Notes: generated by a model from the letters alone, not told the origin. A DNA stretch of 64,000 nucleotides from Naasia sp. SYSU D00948 (GCF_017916515.1 NZ_JAFMTA010000001.1:1116001-1180000); one strand, 5' to 3'; numbered from the stretch's first letter, positions 1 to 8,866 are shown. A program made the numbers and translations.

Positions 1-1218
1 CGCCAGGTGCCGCTTGATGTTCTCGATCACGACGATCGAGTCGTCCACGATCCGGCCGATCGCGATCGTGAGGCCGCCGAGCGTGAGCAGATTGAGCGAG
101 TAGTCGGCGAACTGCAGCCCGACCACGGTCATCAGGACGGACACCGGGATGGAGATCGCCGTGACGATCGTGGCGCGCACCGACAGCAGGAACACGAGGA
201 TCACGAGGACCGCGAACACGAGTCCGAGGAGCCCCTCGGTGGCGAGGGACTCGATGGACCGCTCGATGTAGGGCGCCTGGTCGAACACGACGGTGTACGT
301 GGCGCCGCTGAGGGCGGCCTCGAGTCCGGGCAGGGCGTCGCGCACCGCGCTCGAGACCTCGACGGTGTTCGCGTCCGGCAGCTTCGTGACGGCCACCGTG
401 AGCGCGGACTCGCCGTTCACCCGGGAGATGGTGGTGACGGGATCGTCCACGAGGGCGACCGTGGCGATCTCGCCGAGGGTGGCCGCGGGGCGGGCCCCGA
501 GCACCGGGAGGGCCGCGATCTCGTCGACCGAGGAGAGCCGCGTGCCCGCCTGCACGGACAGGGTCGTCCCCTCCTCGGTGAGCGGACCGGCCGGCACGAG
601 GACCCCGCTCGAGGAGAGGGCCTGGCGGATGGCGTCGGGGCCGACCCCACGCGCCGCGAGCGCGGCGACGTCCGGCGTGATCGTCACGCGCTGCCCGGAC
701 GCACCGGTCAGGGCCGCGGACCGGACGCCCTCGAGATCCTCGAGCTCGGGGAGGACGAGCCGCCGGAGGTCGTCCGCGCTCGCTCCCGCCACCGCGACCT
801 GGATGACCGGGAAGTCGGCGATGCTTCCGCTCAGCACCTGCGGATCGAGCCCGGCCGGCAGTGCCGAGCGGATGCGGCCCACAGCCTGCGCGATCTTGTT
901 CTCCGTCGAGGCGAGGTCGATGCCGTACTCGAAGGAGGCGGCGACGACGGAGCGTCCCGAGCTCGAGGTCGCGGAGGTCGACTCGAGACCCGCGATCCCC
1001 TGGATGGCCTGCTCGATCGGGATGCTCACGCTCTGGTTGACGATCTCCGGCGAGGCACCCTCGTAGCTCGTCACGACCGCGAGCTGCGGGAACTGGATCG
1101 ACGGGATGAGCTCCTGCTTGAGCGAGGTGAGCGCGAGCCCGCCGAACACGGCCGCCACGACCGTGACGAGGGCGATGAGGGCGCGGTTCTTGAGACTCGC
1201 GACGGCAAGCAAGTGCAC
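1..1218 (-). CDS. RND-family efflux permease, 5' part (gene runs off the window)
   Basis: Inner-membrane proton-driven efflux permease of the RND superfamily (HAE1/AcrB-like). The first 406 codons are visible and the C-terminal part lies outside the window. The GTG start at 1218 gives an N-terminus VHLLAVASLKNRALIALVTV that enters the first membrane segment at about residues 12-32. The periplasmic porter domain follows, with the family-typical GASPEIV stretch near residue 55. The visible part ends in the TM4 motif VDDSIVVIENI (residues 391-401), whose Asp pair (392-393) corresponds to the proton-relay aspartates of AcrB. It is divergent from the DUF4097-PadR operon, and the spacer holds two copies of a palindrome, so PadR control is likely. 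The substrate cannot be told. Single-gene RND pumps without an adaptor protein are common in Microbacteriaceae. Confidence 0.88.
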   Translation of the reverse strand, partial: MHLLAVASLKNRALIALVTVVAAVFGGLALTSLKQELIPSIQFPQLAVVTSYEGASPEIVNQSVSIPIEQAIQGIAGLESTSATSSSGRSVVAASFEYGIDLASTENKIAQAVGRIRSALPAGLDPQVLSGSIADFPVIQVAVAGASADDLRRLVLPELEDLEGVRSAALTGASGQRVTITPDVAALAARGVGPDAIRQALSSSGVLVPAGPLTEEGTTLSVQAGTRLSSVDEIAALPVLGARPAATLGEIATVALVDDPVTTISRVNGESALTVAVTKLPDANTVEVSSAVRDALPGLEAALSGATYTVVFDQAPYIERSIESLATEGLLGLVFAVLVILVFLLSVRATIVTAISIPVSVLMTVVGLQFADYSLNLLTLGGLTIAIGRIVDDSIVVIENIKRHLA

Positions 1219-1268
1219 GTCACGGATTATGGCCGATCGGTATGCACGGCTCTTGCGGCCGTTCAAGA

Positions 1269-1307
1269 CGCGATATATCGTTTTTCCGCGTAACGCGATA
1301 TATCGCG
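1269..1307. promoter_or_regulatory. Two copies of the palindrome CGATATATCG in a divergent promoter region (probable PadR operator)
   Basis: The 103-bp spacer between the RND pump and the DUF4097-PadR operon contains CGCGATATATCG at 1269-1280 and the longer perfect palindrome CGCGATATATCGCG at 1294-1307, 25 bp apart centre to centre. The same 10-base core occurs at 15051-15060 in front of another PadR gene. I did not see it elsewhere in the window. In this GC-rich genome an AT-rich palindrome repeated only next to PadR genes is best read as a PadR operator. The downstream copy ends just before the ribosome-binding site of the gene starting at 1322. Confidence 0.75.
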
Positions 1308-1321
1308 AGGAGGGAGCTTCG

Positions 1322-2143
1322 ATGGCTCAGGAGAAGTGGCTCGTCAGCGGGCCGAAGGTCCTCGACCTGCCCGTGGTCCGGTCGGTCAAGATCAGTCTCA
1401 TCGCAGGCCGCGTCGACGTCCTCGGGACGGACGAGCCGACCGCCCGGGTCGAGGTCTCCGAGGTGCACGGCCGCGACCTGCTCGTCAGCATCGACGGCGA
1501 CCACCTGGAGATCGATCACCCCCAGCTGCGCTGGGACAACCTCGTCGACGTCTTCCGGTCCGTCACGGGGAAGGCGAGCGCGACGGTCAGCGTGCTCGTG
1601 CCCCGCACCGTGTCCCTGCGACTGGCCGTCGTCAGCGCCGACGCGCTCGTGAGCGGGATGCAGACGCCGGCTCGGCTCAGCACGGCCTCGGGCAGCATCA
1701 TGCTCGACGCGAGCGCCGGCGACGTCGAGCTGAACACCGTGAGCGGTCCCCTGTCGGTGCGGGACCACCGGGGAGCGGTGGCGGCGCGCACGGTCTCCGG
1801 CGACGTGTCGGCGTCCGGCGTGCTGACCTCCTTCTCGTGTGACGGCGTGAGCGGCGACGTCTTCGTCGACGCCGCCGGCGTACCGGACAAGATCGACACG
1901 AACACGGTGAGCGGCGCCACGACGATCCGGCTCCCCGAGGGAGTCGGGGCTCGCTACACGATCAACTCGGTGAGCGGCACGGCCCAGCTCGACGACCGGG
2001 TCTTCCGCGGCATCCGCGGCATGGGGCAGAGCTGGGCGACCGGCGACCTCTCGGGACGCTGGACCGACGTGAAGTGCAACTCGGTGTCCGGCGACATCGT
2101 CGTGGTGCGCGCGGCCACGGCCGGCAGGGAGACGGTCGCGTGA
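1322..2143 (+). CDS. DUF4097-family beta-strand repeat protein
   Basis: Predicted soluble protein of 273 residues built from short repeating units rich in V-S-G. NTVSG/TVSGD-like units recur about every 20 residues from residue 140 onward, the signature of DUF4097 (putative adhesin-like beta-solenoid). There is no signal peptide or membrane segment, so it is probably cytoplasmic or membrane-associated through partners. The ATG at 1322 is chosen because GAGGAGGG lies 7 bases upstream. Its stop overlaps the GTG of the next gene (GTGA), so it is translationally coupled to a PadR regulator. DUF4097 genes next to PadR regulators are a common actinobacterial pairing, and DUF4097 proteins are often linked to envelope-stress circuits. 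The molecular role here is unknown. Confidence 0.85.
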   Translation: MAQEKWLVSGPKVLDLPVVRSVKISLIAGRVDVLGTDEPTARVEVSEVHGRDLLVSIDGDHLEIDHPQLRWDNLVDVFRSVTGKASATVSVLVPRTVSLRLAVVSADALVSGMQTPARLSTASGSIMLDASAGDVELNTVSGPLSVRDHRGAVAARTVSGDVSASGVLTSFSCDGVSGDVFVDAAGVPDKIDTNTVSGATTIRLPEGVGARYTINSVSGTAQLDDRVFRGIRGMGQSWATGDLSGRWTDVKCNSVSGDIVVVRAATAGRETVA

Positions 2144-2766
2144 GCGTGTTCGGGCACGGCCGGCTCCGGCTCTACCTGCTGTCCCTTCTCGAGGAGCGCC
2201 CCCGGCACGGCTACGAGCTCATCCAGGCGCTCGAGGAGCGCTCGGGCGGGACGTACTCGCCGAGCGCCGGCACGGTCTACCCCCGCCTCGCCAAGCTCGA
2301 GGAGGAGGGCCTCGTCCGGCGCGAGTCCGACGGCCGGCGCACGGTGTACGCCATCACCGAGCAGGGGCGACGGGAGCTGGACGCCCGCCGTGGCGAGCTC
2401 GCCGGGATCGAGGACGACCTGACCGACTCGGTACGGCGCATCGCGGACGAGGTGCGCAGCGGCGTCGACCAGGCGATGCGGAGCCTGCGGGCAGAGCTCG
2501 CCGCCGCCGCCGCGTCGGCACGCGGGGAGGCCGCGCGCACCGGAGGACACCCGGCGTCCGCGCCTCCGGGACCGGACGCGTCCTCGGCGGAGGCGGCCCG
2601 TCGCGCGCTGCACTCGGCGGAGGTCGCGCTCGCCGACTTCCGGCACGGCGTCCGGGCAGACCTTCGGACCGCGGCGGCCCGCGGCGCGATCCCGGCCGAC
2701 GTCGTCCCCCTGCTCGAGGAGCGGCTCGCCGCGCTGCGGAAGGAGATCGGGTCGCGCCTGCCGTGA
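2140..2766 (+). CDS. PadR-family transcriptional regulator
   Basis: Regulator of 208 residues with an N-terminal winged helix of the PadR type. Residues 6-85 contain the family pattern: LYLLSLLEERPRHGYEL, then YSPSAGTVYPRLAKLEEEGL (recognition helix and wing) and a TVYAITEQGRRELD tail. The C-terminal half is an Ala/Arg/Glu-rich helical region, probably for dimerization. The GTG at 2140 overlaps the preceding stop by 4 bases. A second GTG two codons later (2146) is possible. PadR proteins usually repress their own operon and a neighbouring transporter. The paired CGATATATCG palindromes in front of this operon, and between it and the RND pump, are the likely target. Confidence 0.9.
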   Translation: MSVFGHGRLRLYLLSLLEERPRHGYELIQALEERSGGTYSPSAGTVYPRLAKLEEEGLVRRESDGRRTVYAITEQGRRELDARRGELAGIEDDLTDSVRRIADEVRSGVDQAMRSLRAELAAAAASARGEAARTGGHPASAPPGPDASSAEAARRALHSAEVALADFRHGVRADLRTAAARGAIPADVVPLLEERLAALRKEIGSRLP

Positions 2767-2788
2767 CGCGGGGCCGCCGCGTGTGCGA

Positions 2789-2850
2789 CCCGGGCCGATT
2801 CGGCGGATCCGGGCCGGAACGGCGGCCCGGATCGACCGGAACGGCCCGGG
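2789..2850. repeat. 62-bp intergenic palindrome, family A copy 1
   Basis: Imperfect palindrome running from CCCGGGCC to GGCCCGGG in the spacer between the convergent PadR gene and flavoprotein gene. 24 of the 28 outer positions pair. Copies of exactly the same length are at 17479-17540 and 18105-18166, with diverged sequence but retained pairing. There is no T-run after the stem on either side. It may be a bidirectional transcription terminator or a REP-like repeat. Confidence 0.8.
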
Positions 2851-2908
2851 AAGCCAGCGGGTGCCGTCCGGAGCGCGAGTTCGGGCGGGGGCGACCCCGG
2901 CAGGGGGG

Positions 2909-4138
2909 TCAGTCGTCGGCGAAGAAGCGAGCCAGGGTCGACACGGCGTCGTTCGCCGGTGCGGTGTCCTCGCGGAAGGTGATGGGCACCTCAGCGGTGG
3001 AAGGGCGGAAGCTCCCGCGCGCGCGGCTGGGCTGCGGCGGTCCCTGCGGAGGCCGGGGCGGCACGCGATCGCCGACGGCGGCGAAGACCTGGCGCGCGAC
3101 CTGCCGACCGGAGCGGTTCGCCCCGATCGTGCTCGCGGTCGGCCCATACCCGGCGAAGAATATGCGCGCGTCCCGCTCGGCGGCGCCGGTGGAGACGACG
3201 ATGCCGCCCTCCTTCTCGTGGAGGCGCAGCGGGCTCAGGTGCCGGACGTCGGGCCGGAAGCCGGTCGCCCAGATGATCGCGTCGATCGGCTCGCGGGTGC
3301 CGTCCTCCCACACCGCCTCGTGTTCCTCGAGCCGCGCGAACATCGGCCGCGGGTCAAGGACGCCGCGGTGGATCCCCGCCGCGATGCGCCGGGTCTTCGG
3401 CACCCCGGTGCCGCTGACGATGCTCGGCAGGGCGCGCCCTGCCCGTGCGGCCGCGTCCTGCGCGGCCACCGCGGTCACCGCGTCCTCGAGGTCGAGCGTG
3501 CCGTGGTCGAGGTAGTCCACCGGCCGCCGGGTCACCCAGACGGTGCTCTCCGCGACTCCCTCGAGCTCGAGGAGATGACCGATCGCAGACGTCCCGCCGC
3601 CGACGACCAGCACGCGCTGGCCCCGGAAGTCCTCGGCCGAGCGGTAGCTCGCGGTGTGCAGCTGACGTCCGCGGAAGCGCTGGACGCCCGGATAGTAGGG
3701 CACGAAGGGGGAGCCCCACGTTCCCGTCGCGTTGACGACGACGTGCGTCGTGATCTCGCCCGCGTCCGAGCCGACGACGAGGTCGGCTCCGCGGTTGAAG
3801 ACGGCGCTCACCGAGACCGGGCGGCGGACCCGGAGGTCGTAGAAGGTCTCGTAGCGGCTGTAGTAGTCCGCGACGACCTCGCGCGCGGGCCGGCTCCGGT
3901 CGGCGTCCTCGAAGCTGATGCCGACCGCCTTCATGCCGGGAAGGTCATGCACGCGATGCGCGGAGCCGAGGCGCAGGGATTCCCAGCGGTGCTGCCACGC
4001 GCCCCCGGCCGAGGGTCCCTGATCGAGGAGGAGGAAATCCGTGCCCGCGCGCATCCCCAGTCGCTGCAGGTAGTACGCGACCGAGAGGCCGGCCTGGCCG
4101 GCGCCGATGATCACGACGGACGTGGACTCGTCCAGCAC
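2909..4138 (-). CDS. FAD/NAD(P)-dependent flavoprotein monooxygenase (CzcO-like)
   Basis: Flavoprotein of 409 residues in the flavin-containing monooxygenase / CzcO group, which transfer electrons from NAD(P)H to FAD and often to oxygen. The N-terminus has the FAD dinucleotide-binding motif VVIIGAGQAGLSVAYYLQ (residues 8-25). A second Rossmann motif, VLVVGGGTSAIGHLLELE, lies near residue 177 for the nicotinamide cofactor. A late IWATGFRPDV motif (about residue 290) is characteristic of the family. The length is typical for a complete protein. It is monocistronic and convergent with the PadR gene. The substrate is not predictable. Confidence 0.85.
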   Translation of the reverse strand: MLDESTSVVIIGAGQAGLSVAYYLQRLGMRAGTDFLLLDQGPSAGGAWQHRWESLRLGSAHRVHDLPGMKAVGISFEDADRSRPAREVVADYYSRYETFYDLRVRRPVSVSAVFNRGADLVVGSDAGEITTHVVVNATGTWGSPFVPYYPGVQRFRGRQLHTASYRSAEDFRGQRVLVVGGGTSAIGHLLELEGVAESTVWVTRRPVDYLDHGTLDLEDAVTAVAAQDAAARAGRALPSIVSGTGVPKTRRIAAGIHRGVLDPRPMFARLEEHEAVWEDGTREPIDAIIWATGFRPDVRHLSPLRLHEKEGGIVVSTGAAERDARIFFAGYGPTASTIGANRSGRQVARQVFAAVGDRVPPRPPQGPPQPSRARGSFRPSTAEVPITFREDTAPANDAVSTLARFFADD

Positions 4139-4288
4139 ATCCCCTCCTATGGCCCCTGGGACGGTGGACCCGTCCCATCGTGCCTCATGGGCTGCGTGCT
4201 AAAGTAGCGCAGAGTTTTTCCGCATTCCCTGTTTGAGGACCGCCGCAGCATCTGCAGCCCGGCGAAGATTGGTGAGGGGGTCACGCAT

Positions 4289-4480
4289 ATGGGGCGCGGC
4301 CGTCAAAAGGCGAAGCACACGAAGGTCGCTCGCGAGCTGAAGTACTACAGCCCGCAGACGAACTACGACGCGCTCGAGCGTGAGCTCACCGGGCATTCGA
4401 GCCACGACGAGAACGGCGATCTCGACAAGTGGGCCGAGTACGTCGAGGACGACGGCCAGGAGCGGTCCCAGACCGCCTGA
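4289..4480 (+). CDS. DUF3073 family small protein
   Basis: A 63-residue, highly charged protein starting MGRGRQKAKHTKVARELKYY, which is the conserved N-terminus of DUF3073, an actinobacterial family of unknown function usually found beside purM, as here. The basic N-terminal half suggests RNA or nucleic-acid contact, but that is inference. The second half is acidic (HDENGDLDKW, then EDDGQ). An AAGGCGAAG-like run is internal. Upstream, GTGAGGGGG at about 4271-4279 can act as ribosome-binding site. Confidence 0.88.
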   Translation: MGRGRQKAKHTKVARELKYYSPQTNYDALERELTGHSSHDENGDLDKWAEYVEDDGQERSQTA

Positions 4481-4567
4481 CCGGACGCAGAGCCGGATCG
4501 GTCTGGTCGGACGCGGATCCCGACTCGCCTGCCCGACCCCGTCACTGTCCCGCTGTAGCGTCTCGGC

Positions 4568-5212
4568 GTGACCTCTGCCGACTCCGCTCTCGCCCGTCCC
4601 ATGGCCCGCGGGTCATGGACCAGGGTGCTGCTCATCGTCGCCCTCGCGGCGACCGTCGTCGGCGCACTGACCTCGGTCGGCCAGCAGTTCCTTCCCGATG
4701 CGCTGCGGCCCCTGTCGAACTCCGCGTCCGGCTGGACGATCCCCGTCGCAGCGTCCGTGTACCTGGCCCGCCCGGCGTTGCGCCTGGCCCCGCTGCTCGG
4801 AGTGCTCGGGTTCACGGCGACCAACCTCGGCTACGCCGCGGCATCGAACCTTCGCGGCCACCCCTACGATCCCGGCTTCTGGCTGATCGTCGGCCTCCTT
4901 GCGGGTCCCCTGGTGGGAGGAGCCGCTGCGCTCCTGCACCACCGCGAGCGCCGGTGGGCCGCGGTCGGCGCCGGGCTGCTCGCGGGGATCCTGGCGGGAG
5001 AGGGCGTCTACGGACTGACGACGGTCGCCGACACGACGGGAGCCGCGTACTGGTGGGCGATCCTCGCCATCGCCGTCGTCGCGCTGGCCGCGTTCTCGGC
5101 CCGCCGACTCGTCCGCCCTCCCACGATCGCCATCGCGGCGGCCGTGCTCGTGGGAACGGGCAGCGCGTTCTTCGTCGGCTTCCGCTGGGCGCTGCCGGCG
5201 CTCCTCGGCTGA
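4568..5212 (+). CDS. Integral membrane protein, DUF6518-like
   Basis: Hydrophobic protein of 214 residues with about six predicted membrane segments (roughly residues 20-37, 55-75, 82-92, 107-125, 135-152, 162-178 and the C-terminal stretch). The general pattern matches the small DUF6518 membrane family of Actinobacteria, to which I assign it with moderate confidence. It starts with GTG at 4568. The stop at 5210-5212 abuts the end of the convergent purM gene (5214). No catalytic motif or function is visible. Confidence 0.72.
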   Translation: MTSADSALARPMARGSWTRVLLIVALAATVVGALTSVGQQFLPDALRPLSNSASGWTIPVAASVYLARPALRLAPLLGVLGFTATNLGYAAASNLRGHPYDPGFWLIVGLLAGPLVGGAAALLHHRERRWAAVGAGLLAGILAGEGVYGLTTVADTTGAAYWWAILAIAVVALAAFSARRLVRPPTIAIAAAVLVGTGSAFFVGFRWALPALLG

Positions 5213-5213
5213 G

Positions 5214-6317
5214 TCAGCCGGCGGAGTACGTCCCGACCAGCCGCACGGCTCCGCCGTCGACGCCCTTGGCGCCCTGCTCGAACCCGTCGAGGCTCCGCGG
5301 GGCCGTCGAGACCGTGCCCGCCTGCCACGCCTCCACGCCGTGGGCGGCCAGCGTCGCCGCCACCTCGCCGGCGAAGTCCGCCTCGACGATCGCGAACATC
5401 CCGATGCCGAGGTTCCACGTGCCCTCGTGATCCTCGAAGCGCGACCGGCTGAGGTCGGTGAGCACCCGGAACACCGGGGACGGCGCCCATGTGCCGCGGT
5501 CGAGCTCGGCCCACGCGCCCCTCGGGAGCACGCGCGCGAGGTTCGCGGCGATCCCGCCTCCCGTCACGTGGCTGAAGGCGTGGACCGCCTCCCCCGCGAC
5601 GGGATCGCGGAGCAGGTCGAGCAGGACGCGCGCGTACAGCCGGGTCGGCTCGAGCAGCGCGAGGCCGACGGGACCGTCGAGGTCGTCGACGCGGTCCGTG
5701 TACGAGAGCCGCGCGTCGGCCAGGATCTTGCGCACCAGCGAGAAGCCGTTGCTGTGCAGGCCGGAGGAGGCCATCGCGATGATCGCGTCCCCGTCGCGGA
5801 CCCGCTCGGGGCCCAGCACGTCGTCCGCCTCCACGACGCCGACCGCGGCACCGGCCAGGTCGTAGTCGTCGGGTCCCATGAGGCCGGGATGCTCGGCCGT
5901 CTCGCCGCCGACGAGTGCGGTTCCGGTCGCGGCGCACGCCTCCGCGACGCCGCGGACGATCTCCGCGATCCGCTCCGGGACGAGCCGCCCGCAGGCGATG
6001 TAGTCCGTCAGGAACAGCGGCTTCGCCCCGACCACCACGATGTCGTCGACGATCATCCCGACGAGGTCCTGGCCCACCGTGTCGTGCTTGTCGAGCGCCT
6101 GAGCGATGGCGACCTTGGTGCCCACGCCGTCCGTGCCGGTGGCCAGCAGCGGCCGACGGTAGCCGAGCAGCGCAGAGGCGTCGAAGAGCCCCGCGAACCC
6201 GCCCACTCCCCCGATCACCTCAGGGCCGTGCGTGCGGCCGACCGCCTCGCGCATGAGCTCGACGGCCCGGTCCCCGGCCGCCGTGTCGACCCCGGCCGCG
6301 GCGTAGCTGTCGCTCAT
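5214..6317 (-). CDS. purM: Phosphoribosylformylglycinamidine cyclo-ligase (AIR synthetase)
   Basis: Converts FGAM and ATP to AIR, step 5 of de novo purine synthesis. The protein is 367 residues from the ATG at 6317. It shows the family N-terminus YAAAGVDTAAGDRAVELM, the TGTDGVGTKVAIAQ motif (about residue 55) and the DIVVVGAKPLFLTDYIACG stretch (about residue 90). The Gly-rich VGGETAEHPGLM loop (about residue 140) and FSHVTGGGIAANLARVLP (about residue 250) are also present. It is divergent from purF with an 88-bp spacer, so the two purine genes may share a control region. It converges on the DUF6518-like gene with only one base between stops. Confidence 0.97.
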   Translation of the reverse strand: MSDSYAAAGVDTAAGDRAVELMREAVGRTHGPEVIGGVGGFAGLFDASALLGYRRPLLATGTDGVGTKVAIAQALDKHDTVGQDLVGMIVDDIVVVGAKPLFLTDYIACGRLVPERIAEIVRGVAEACAATGTALVGGETAEHPGLMGPDDYDLAGAAVGVVEADDVLGPERVRDGDAIIAMASSGLHSNGFSLVRKILADARLSYTDRVDDLDGPVGLALLEPTRLYARVLLDLLRDPVAGEAVHAFSHVTGGGIAANLARVLPRGAWAELDRGTWAPSPVFRVLTDLSRSRFEDHEGTWNLGIGMFAIVEADFAGEVAATLAAHGVEAWQAGTVSTAPRSLDGFEQGAKGVDGGAVRLVGTYSAG

Positions 6318-6405
6318 TCGATCTTCCGTTCGGCCGTTCACTCGTCCGGCGCATGGCACACTTGGTCGGTAAGCCCCCACTCTATGGTCTGGAGCTCCTC
6401 GCCGA

Positions 6406-7863
6406 ATGTGCGGCATCGTCGGCATCGTCTCTTCTGAGCCGGTCAACCAGCTCGTCTACGACAGCCTCCTTCTTCTACAGCACCGGGGTCAGGACTCCAC
6501 CGGGATCGCCACGATCGACGGCAGCACCGTGCACATGCGCAAGGCCCGCGGTCAGGTGCGCGAGGCCTACCGGACCCGAGACATGCGCGCCCTCCCCGGC
6601 ACAGCCGGTCTCGGTCATGTCCGCTACGCCACCAAGGGCTCCGCCGCGAACGAGGAGGAGACCCAGCCGTTCTACGTGAACGCGCCGTACGGGATCGTCC
6701 TCGTCCACAACGGCAACCTCACGAACACGCGGGAGCTGACGGACGAGCTCTACCGGATCGACCGGCGGCACCTCAACACGTCGTCCGACACCGAGCTGCT
6801 CATCAACATCCTGGCCAACGAGCTTCAGGCGCAGATCGCCGGCACGGAGCTCGACCTCGACCAGCTGTTCACCGGGGTCTCACGCGTGCACGAGCGCGTC
6901 GAGGGCTCGTACGCCTGCATCGCGCTCATCGCCGGCCACGGCCTGCTCGCGTTCCGCGATCCCTACGGCATCCGGCCGCTCGTCCTCGGCCGCAAGCCGC
7001 TCGGCTTCGTGGGCTTCGAGTGGATCGTCGCGTCGGAGACCGTCGCACTGGAGAGCCAGGGCTACGAGATCGTCCGCGACGTCGAGCCCGGCGAGGCCGT
7101 GTTCATCACGATGAGCGGCGAGCTGCACACGCGGCAGTGCGCGGCGAACCCGACGCTCGTGCCGTGCTCCTTCGAGTACGTGTACCTCGCGCGTCCCGAC
7201 TCCGTCATGAACGGGATCTCTGTTTACGACGCCCGCCTGCGGCTCGGCAACCGCCTCGCCGACACCATCGAGCGGTACACGCCGCGCGGCGACATCGACG
7301 TGGTGATGCCGATCCCCGACTCGTCCCGCCCGGCCGCGATGCAGGTCGCGCGGAAGCTCGGGGTGGAGTACCGCGAGGGCTTCTACAAGAACCGCTACGT
7401 CGGCCGGACGTTCATCATGCCGGGGCAGGCCGAGCGGAAGAAGTCGGTGCGGCAGAAGCTCAACGCGATGGGCTCGGAGTTCAAGGGCAAGAACGTCCTC
7501 ATCGTCGACGACTCGATCGTGCGCGGCACGACCTCGAAGGAGATCGTCGACATGGCGCGCAGCGCGGGGGCGAACAAGGTGACGTTCACGTCGGCCGCTC
7601 CGCCAGTCCGCTACCCGCACGTGTACGGCATCAACATGCCCTCCCGGCGGGAGCTCGTCGCCTACGACCGCAAGATCCCGGAGATCGCCCTGGAGCTCGG
7701 CGCCGACTACCTCATCTACCAGGAGGTCGACGACATGCAGTCGGCCATCCTGGAGGGCTCTCAGGTGAAGGACCTCGAGAAGAGCTGCTTCGACGGCCGC
7801 TACGTGACGGGCACCGTCACGGAGGAGTACCTCCGCTGGGTGGAGCGCACGCAGCTGAGCTGA
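6406..7863 (+). CDS. purF: Amidophosphoribosyltransferase
   Basis: First committed enzyme of de novo purine synthesis: glutamine plus PRPP gives 5-phosphoribosylamine. The protein is 485 residues. Cys2 follows the initiator Met (MCGIVGIVSS) and is the N-terminal glutamine-amidotransferase nucleophile. RGQDST near residue 28 and HVRYATKGSAANEEETQP near residue 72 are class II amidotransferase motifs. The C-terminal phosphoribosyltransferase domain carries the PRPP loop VLIVDDSIVRGTTSKEIV (about residues 364-381). The protein begins directly at Cys2 with no propeptide. It is divergent from purM and convergent with a small membrane gene across a 57-bp palindromic repeat. Confidence 0.97.
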   Translation: MCGIVGIVSSEPVNQLVYDSLLLLQHRGQDSTGIATIDGSTVHMRKARGQVREAYRTRDMRALPGTAGLGHVRYATKGSAANEEETQPFYVNAPYGIVLVHNGNLTNTRELTDELYRIDRRHLNTSSDTELLINILANELQAQIAGTELDLDQLFTGVSRVHERVEGSYACIALIAGHGLLAFRDPYGIRPLVLGRKPLGFVGFEWIVASETVALESQGYEIVRDVEPGEAVFITMSGELHTRQCAANPTLVPCSFEYVYLARPDSVMNGISVYDARLRLGNRLADTIERYTPRGDIDVVMPIPDSSRPAAMQVARKLGVEYREGFYKNRYVGRTFIMPGQAERKKSVRQKLNAMGSEFKGKNVLIVDDSIVRGTTSKEIVDMARSAGANKVTFTSAAPPVRYPHVYGINMPSRRELVAYDRKIPEIALELGADYLIYQEVDDMQSAILEGSQVKDLEKSCFDGRYVTGTVTEEYLRWVERTQLS

Positions 7864-7907
7864 CGCGGCCTAACGCCGGTCCGCTCCCGTCCCGTCCGCC
7901 TGTCCGT

Positions 7908-7964
7908 CGAGATGCCATCTGGTGCTCTCATCCGCGCCGGATGACAGCATCAAGTGGCATTTCG
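7908..7964. repeat. 57-bp intergenic palindrome, family B copy 1
   Basis: Inverted repeat starting CGAGATGCCATCTGGTG and ending CATCAAGTGGCATTTCG. It folds into an imperfect stem of about 26 bp closed by a GCGCC loop. It sits between the convergent ends of purF and the small membrane gene at 7991-8419. Copies of the same length are at 32714-32770 and 47679-47735. Confidence 0.82.
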
Positions 7965-7990
7965 GCGGGTGTGGGGACGCGGGAGAGGGG

Positions 7991-8419
7991 CTACGCGCGG
8001 GGCGGGAGCCCGTCCGGCGCCACGTCGCCGGGCGGCACGTCGCTCGGCGCACGGTCGCTCGCTGCGTCGCCGGGGGCGGAGTCGCCGGGTTCGCCGGCAT
8101 CCGGCGCCGGGTCCGCGGGCGGTGCCACCGTGACCTCGCGGACCGCGCCCACCTCGCGGATGCGGCGCTGCGAGGCGCGGTCGAGGATCAGGGCGACGAC
8201 GCCGCCCAGGGCCCCGCCGAGCACGATTCCCAGCACGAGCAGGAAGCCGAGCACCTGCGTCGGCGGGTACTCGCTGTTCTCGGGGAAGGCGAAGGTGAGC
8301 ACGAGGGCCACGACCGCCCCGAGCAGGGCGCCCGCGAGCAGGAAGTTGGCGATCTTCGGCGAGCGGCGGACGCGCACCTGCTCGGTCGGCTGATCCTGCG
8401 GCTCCTGCGGGACGCTCAT
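7991..8419 (-). CDS. Small two-TM membrane protein with Pro/Asp/Gly-rich tail
   Basis: A 142-residue protein not assigned to a named family. Two membrane segments are clear (about residues 24-45 and 55-78, with LGIVLGGALGGVVALI). A basic segment DRASQRRIREVGAVREVTV follows, then a low-complexity tail of D, P, A, S and G from about residue 95. The ATG at 8419 overlaps the stop of the SCP2-like gene by four bases (ATGA), so the two are co-translated. Similar short two-TM proteins lie beside purF/purD in related genomes. The function is unknown. Confidence 0.75.
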   Translation of the reverse strand: MSVPQEPQDQPTEQVRVRRSPKIANFLLAGALLGAVVALVLTFAFPENSEYPPTQVLGFLLVLGIVLGGALGGVVALILDRASQRRIREVGAVREVTVAPPADPAPDAGEPGDSAPGDAASDRAPSDVPPGDVAPDGLPPRA

Positions 8420-8796
8420 GCTCGGGCCCCCAGTGCGGCGATCGGAGGCAGCGGCAGCCACCCGGTGAGGTCGGCGCGGGAGCCGGACGCCGACACCCGG
8501 TGCGAGGCGAGCGCCTCGGCCCAGTCGAGCGACCCCGCGGCCAGCGCGAGCCACGTCTCCGGGTCCGTTTCGATCACGTTCGGCGGTGTCCCGCGGGTGT
8601 GCCGTGGCCCCGGAATGCACTGGACGGCCCCGAACGGCGGGACCCGCACCTCCACGGTGCCGCCCTCCGCTCGCTCCGCGAGCAGCTGCAGGGTGTAGCG
8701 GACGGCGGTCGCCACGACCGGGCGGGGCGCGTCACCGCGCAGCGCGGAGAGCACCGCCGGCTCTCCGACCTCGGCCGCGATCCTCGCCCGTCCCAT
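8416..8796 (-). CDS. Sterol-carrier (SCP2/MDMPI C-terminal-like) family protein
   Basis: A 126-residue soluble protein resembling the actinobacterial 'sterol carrier family' found next to purD. The pattern is RPVVATAVRYTLQLLAERA (helix), then EVRVPPFGAVQCIPG and PPNVIETDPETWLALAAG. The last is the typical SCP2-fold segment in which a D-x-x-T-W-L-x-L-x-x-G run packs the lipid-like pocket. It is divergent from purD (70 bp apart) and overlaps the downstream two-TM gene. Its ligand is unknown. The family call rests on the D-P-E-T-W-L motif, the length and the context. Confidence 0.75.
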   Translation of the reverse strand: MGRARIAAEVGEPAVLSALRGDAPRPVVATAVRYTLQLLAERAEGGTVEVRVPPFGAVQCIPGPRHTRGTPPNVIETDPETWLALAAGSLDWAEALASHRVSASGSRADLTGWLPLPPIAALGARA

Positions 8797-8866
8797 CCCT
8801 CCACGCTAGCCAGGGCGGCAGACCCCTCCAAACCCGTGGGGGCGGCCCGGCCGATAGCCTGAGCGG

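Noticed and set aside
2789-2850. Repeat families A and B as insertion-sequence ends or a CRISPR array
   Set aside because: There is no transposase, no target-site duplication, no regular spacing between copies, and copies lie kilobases apart.
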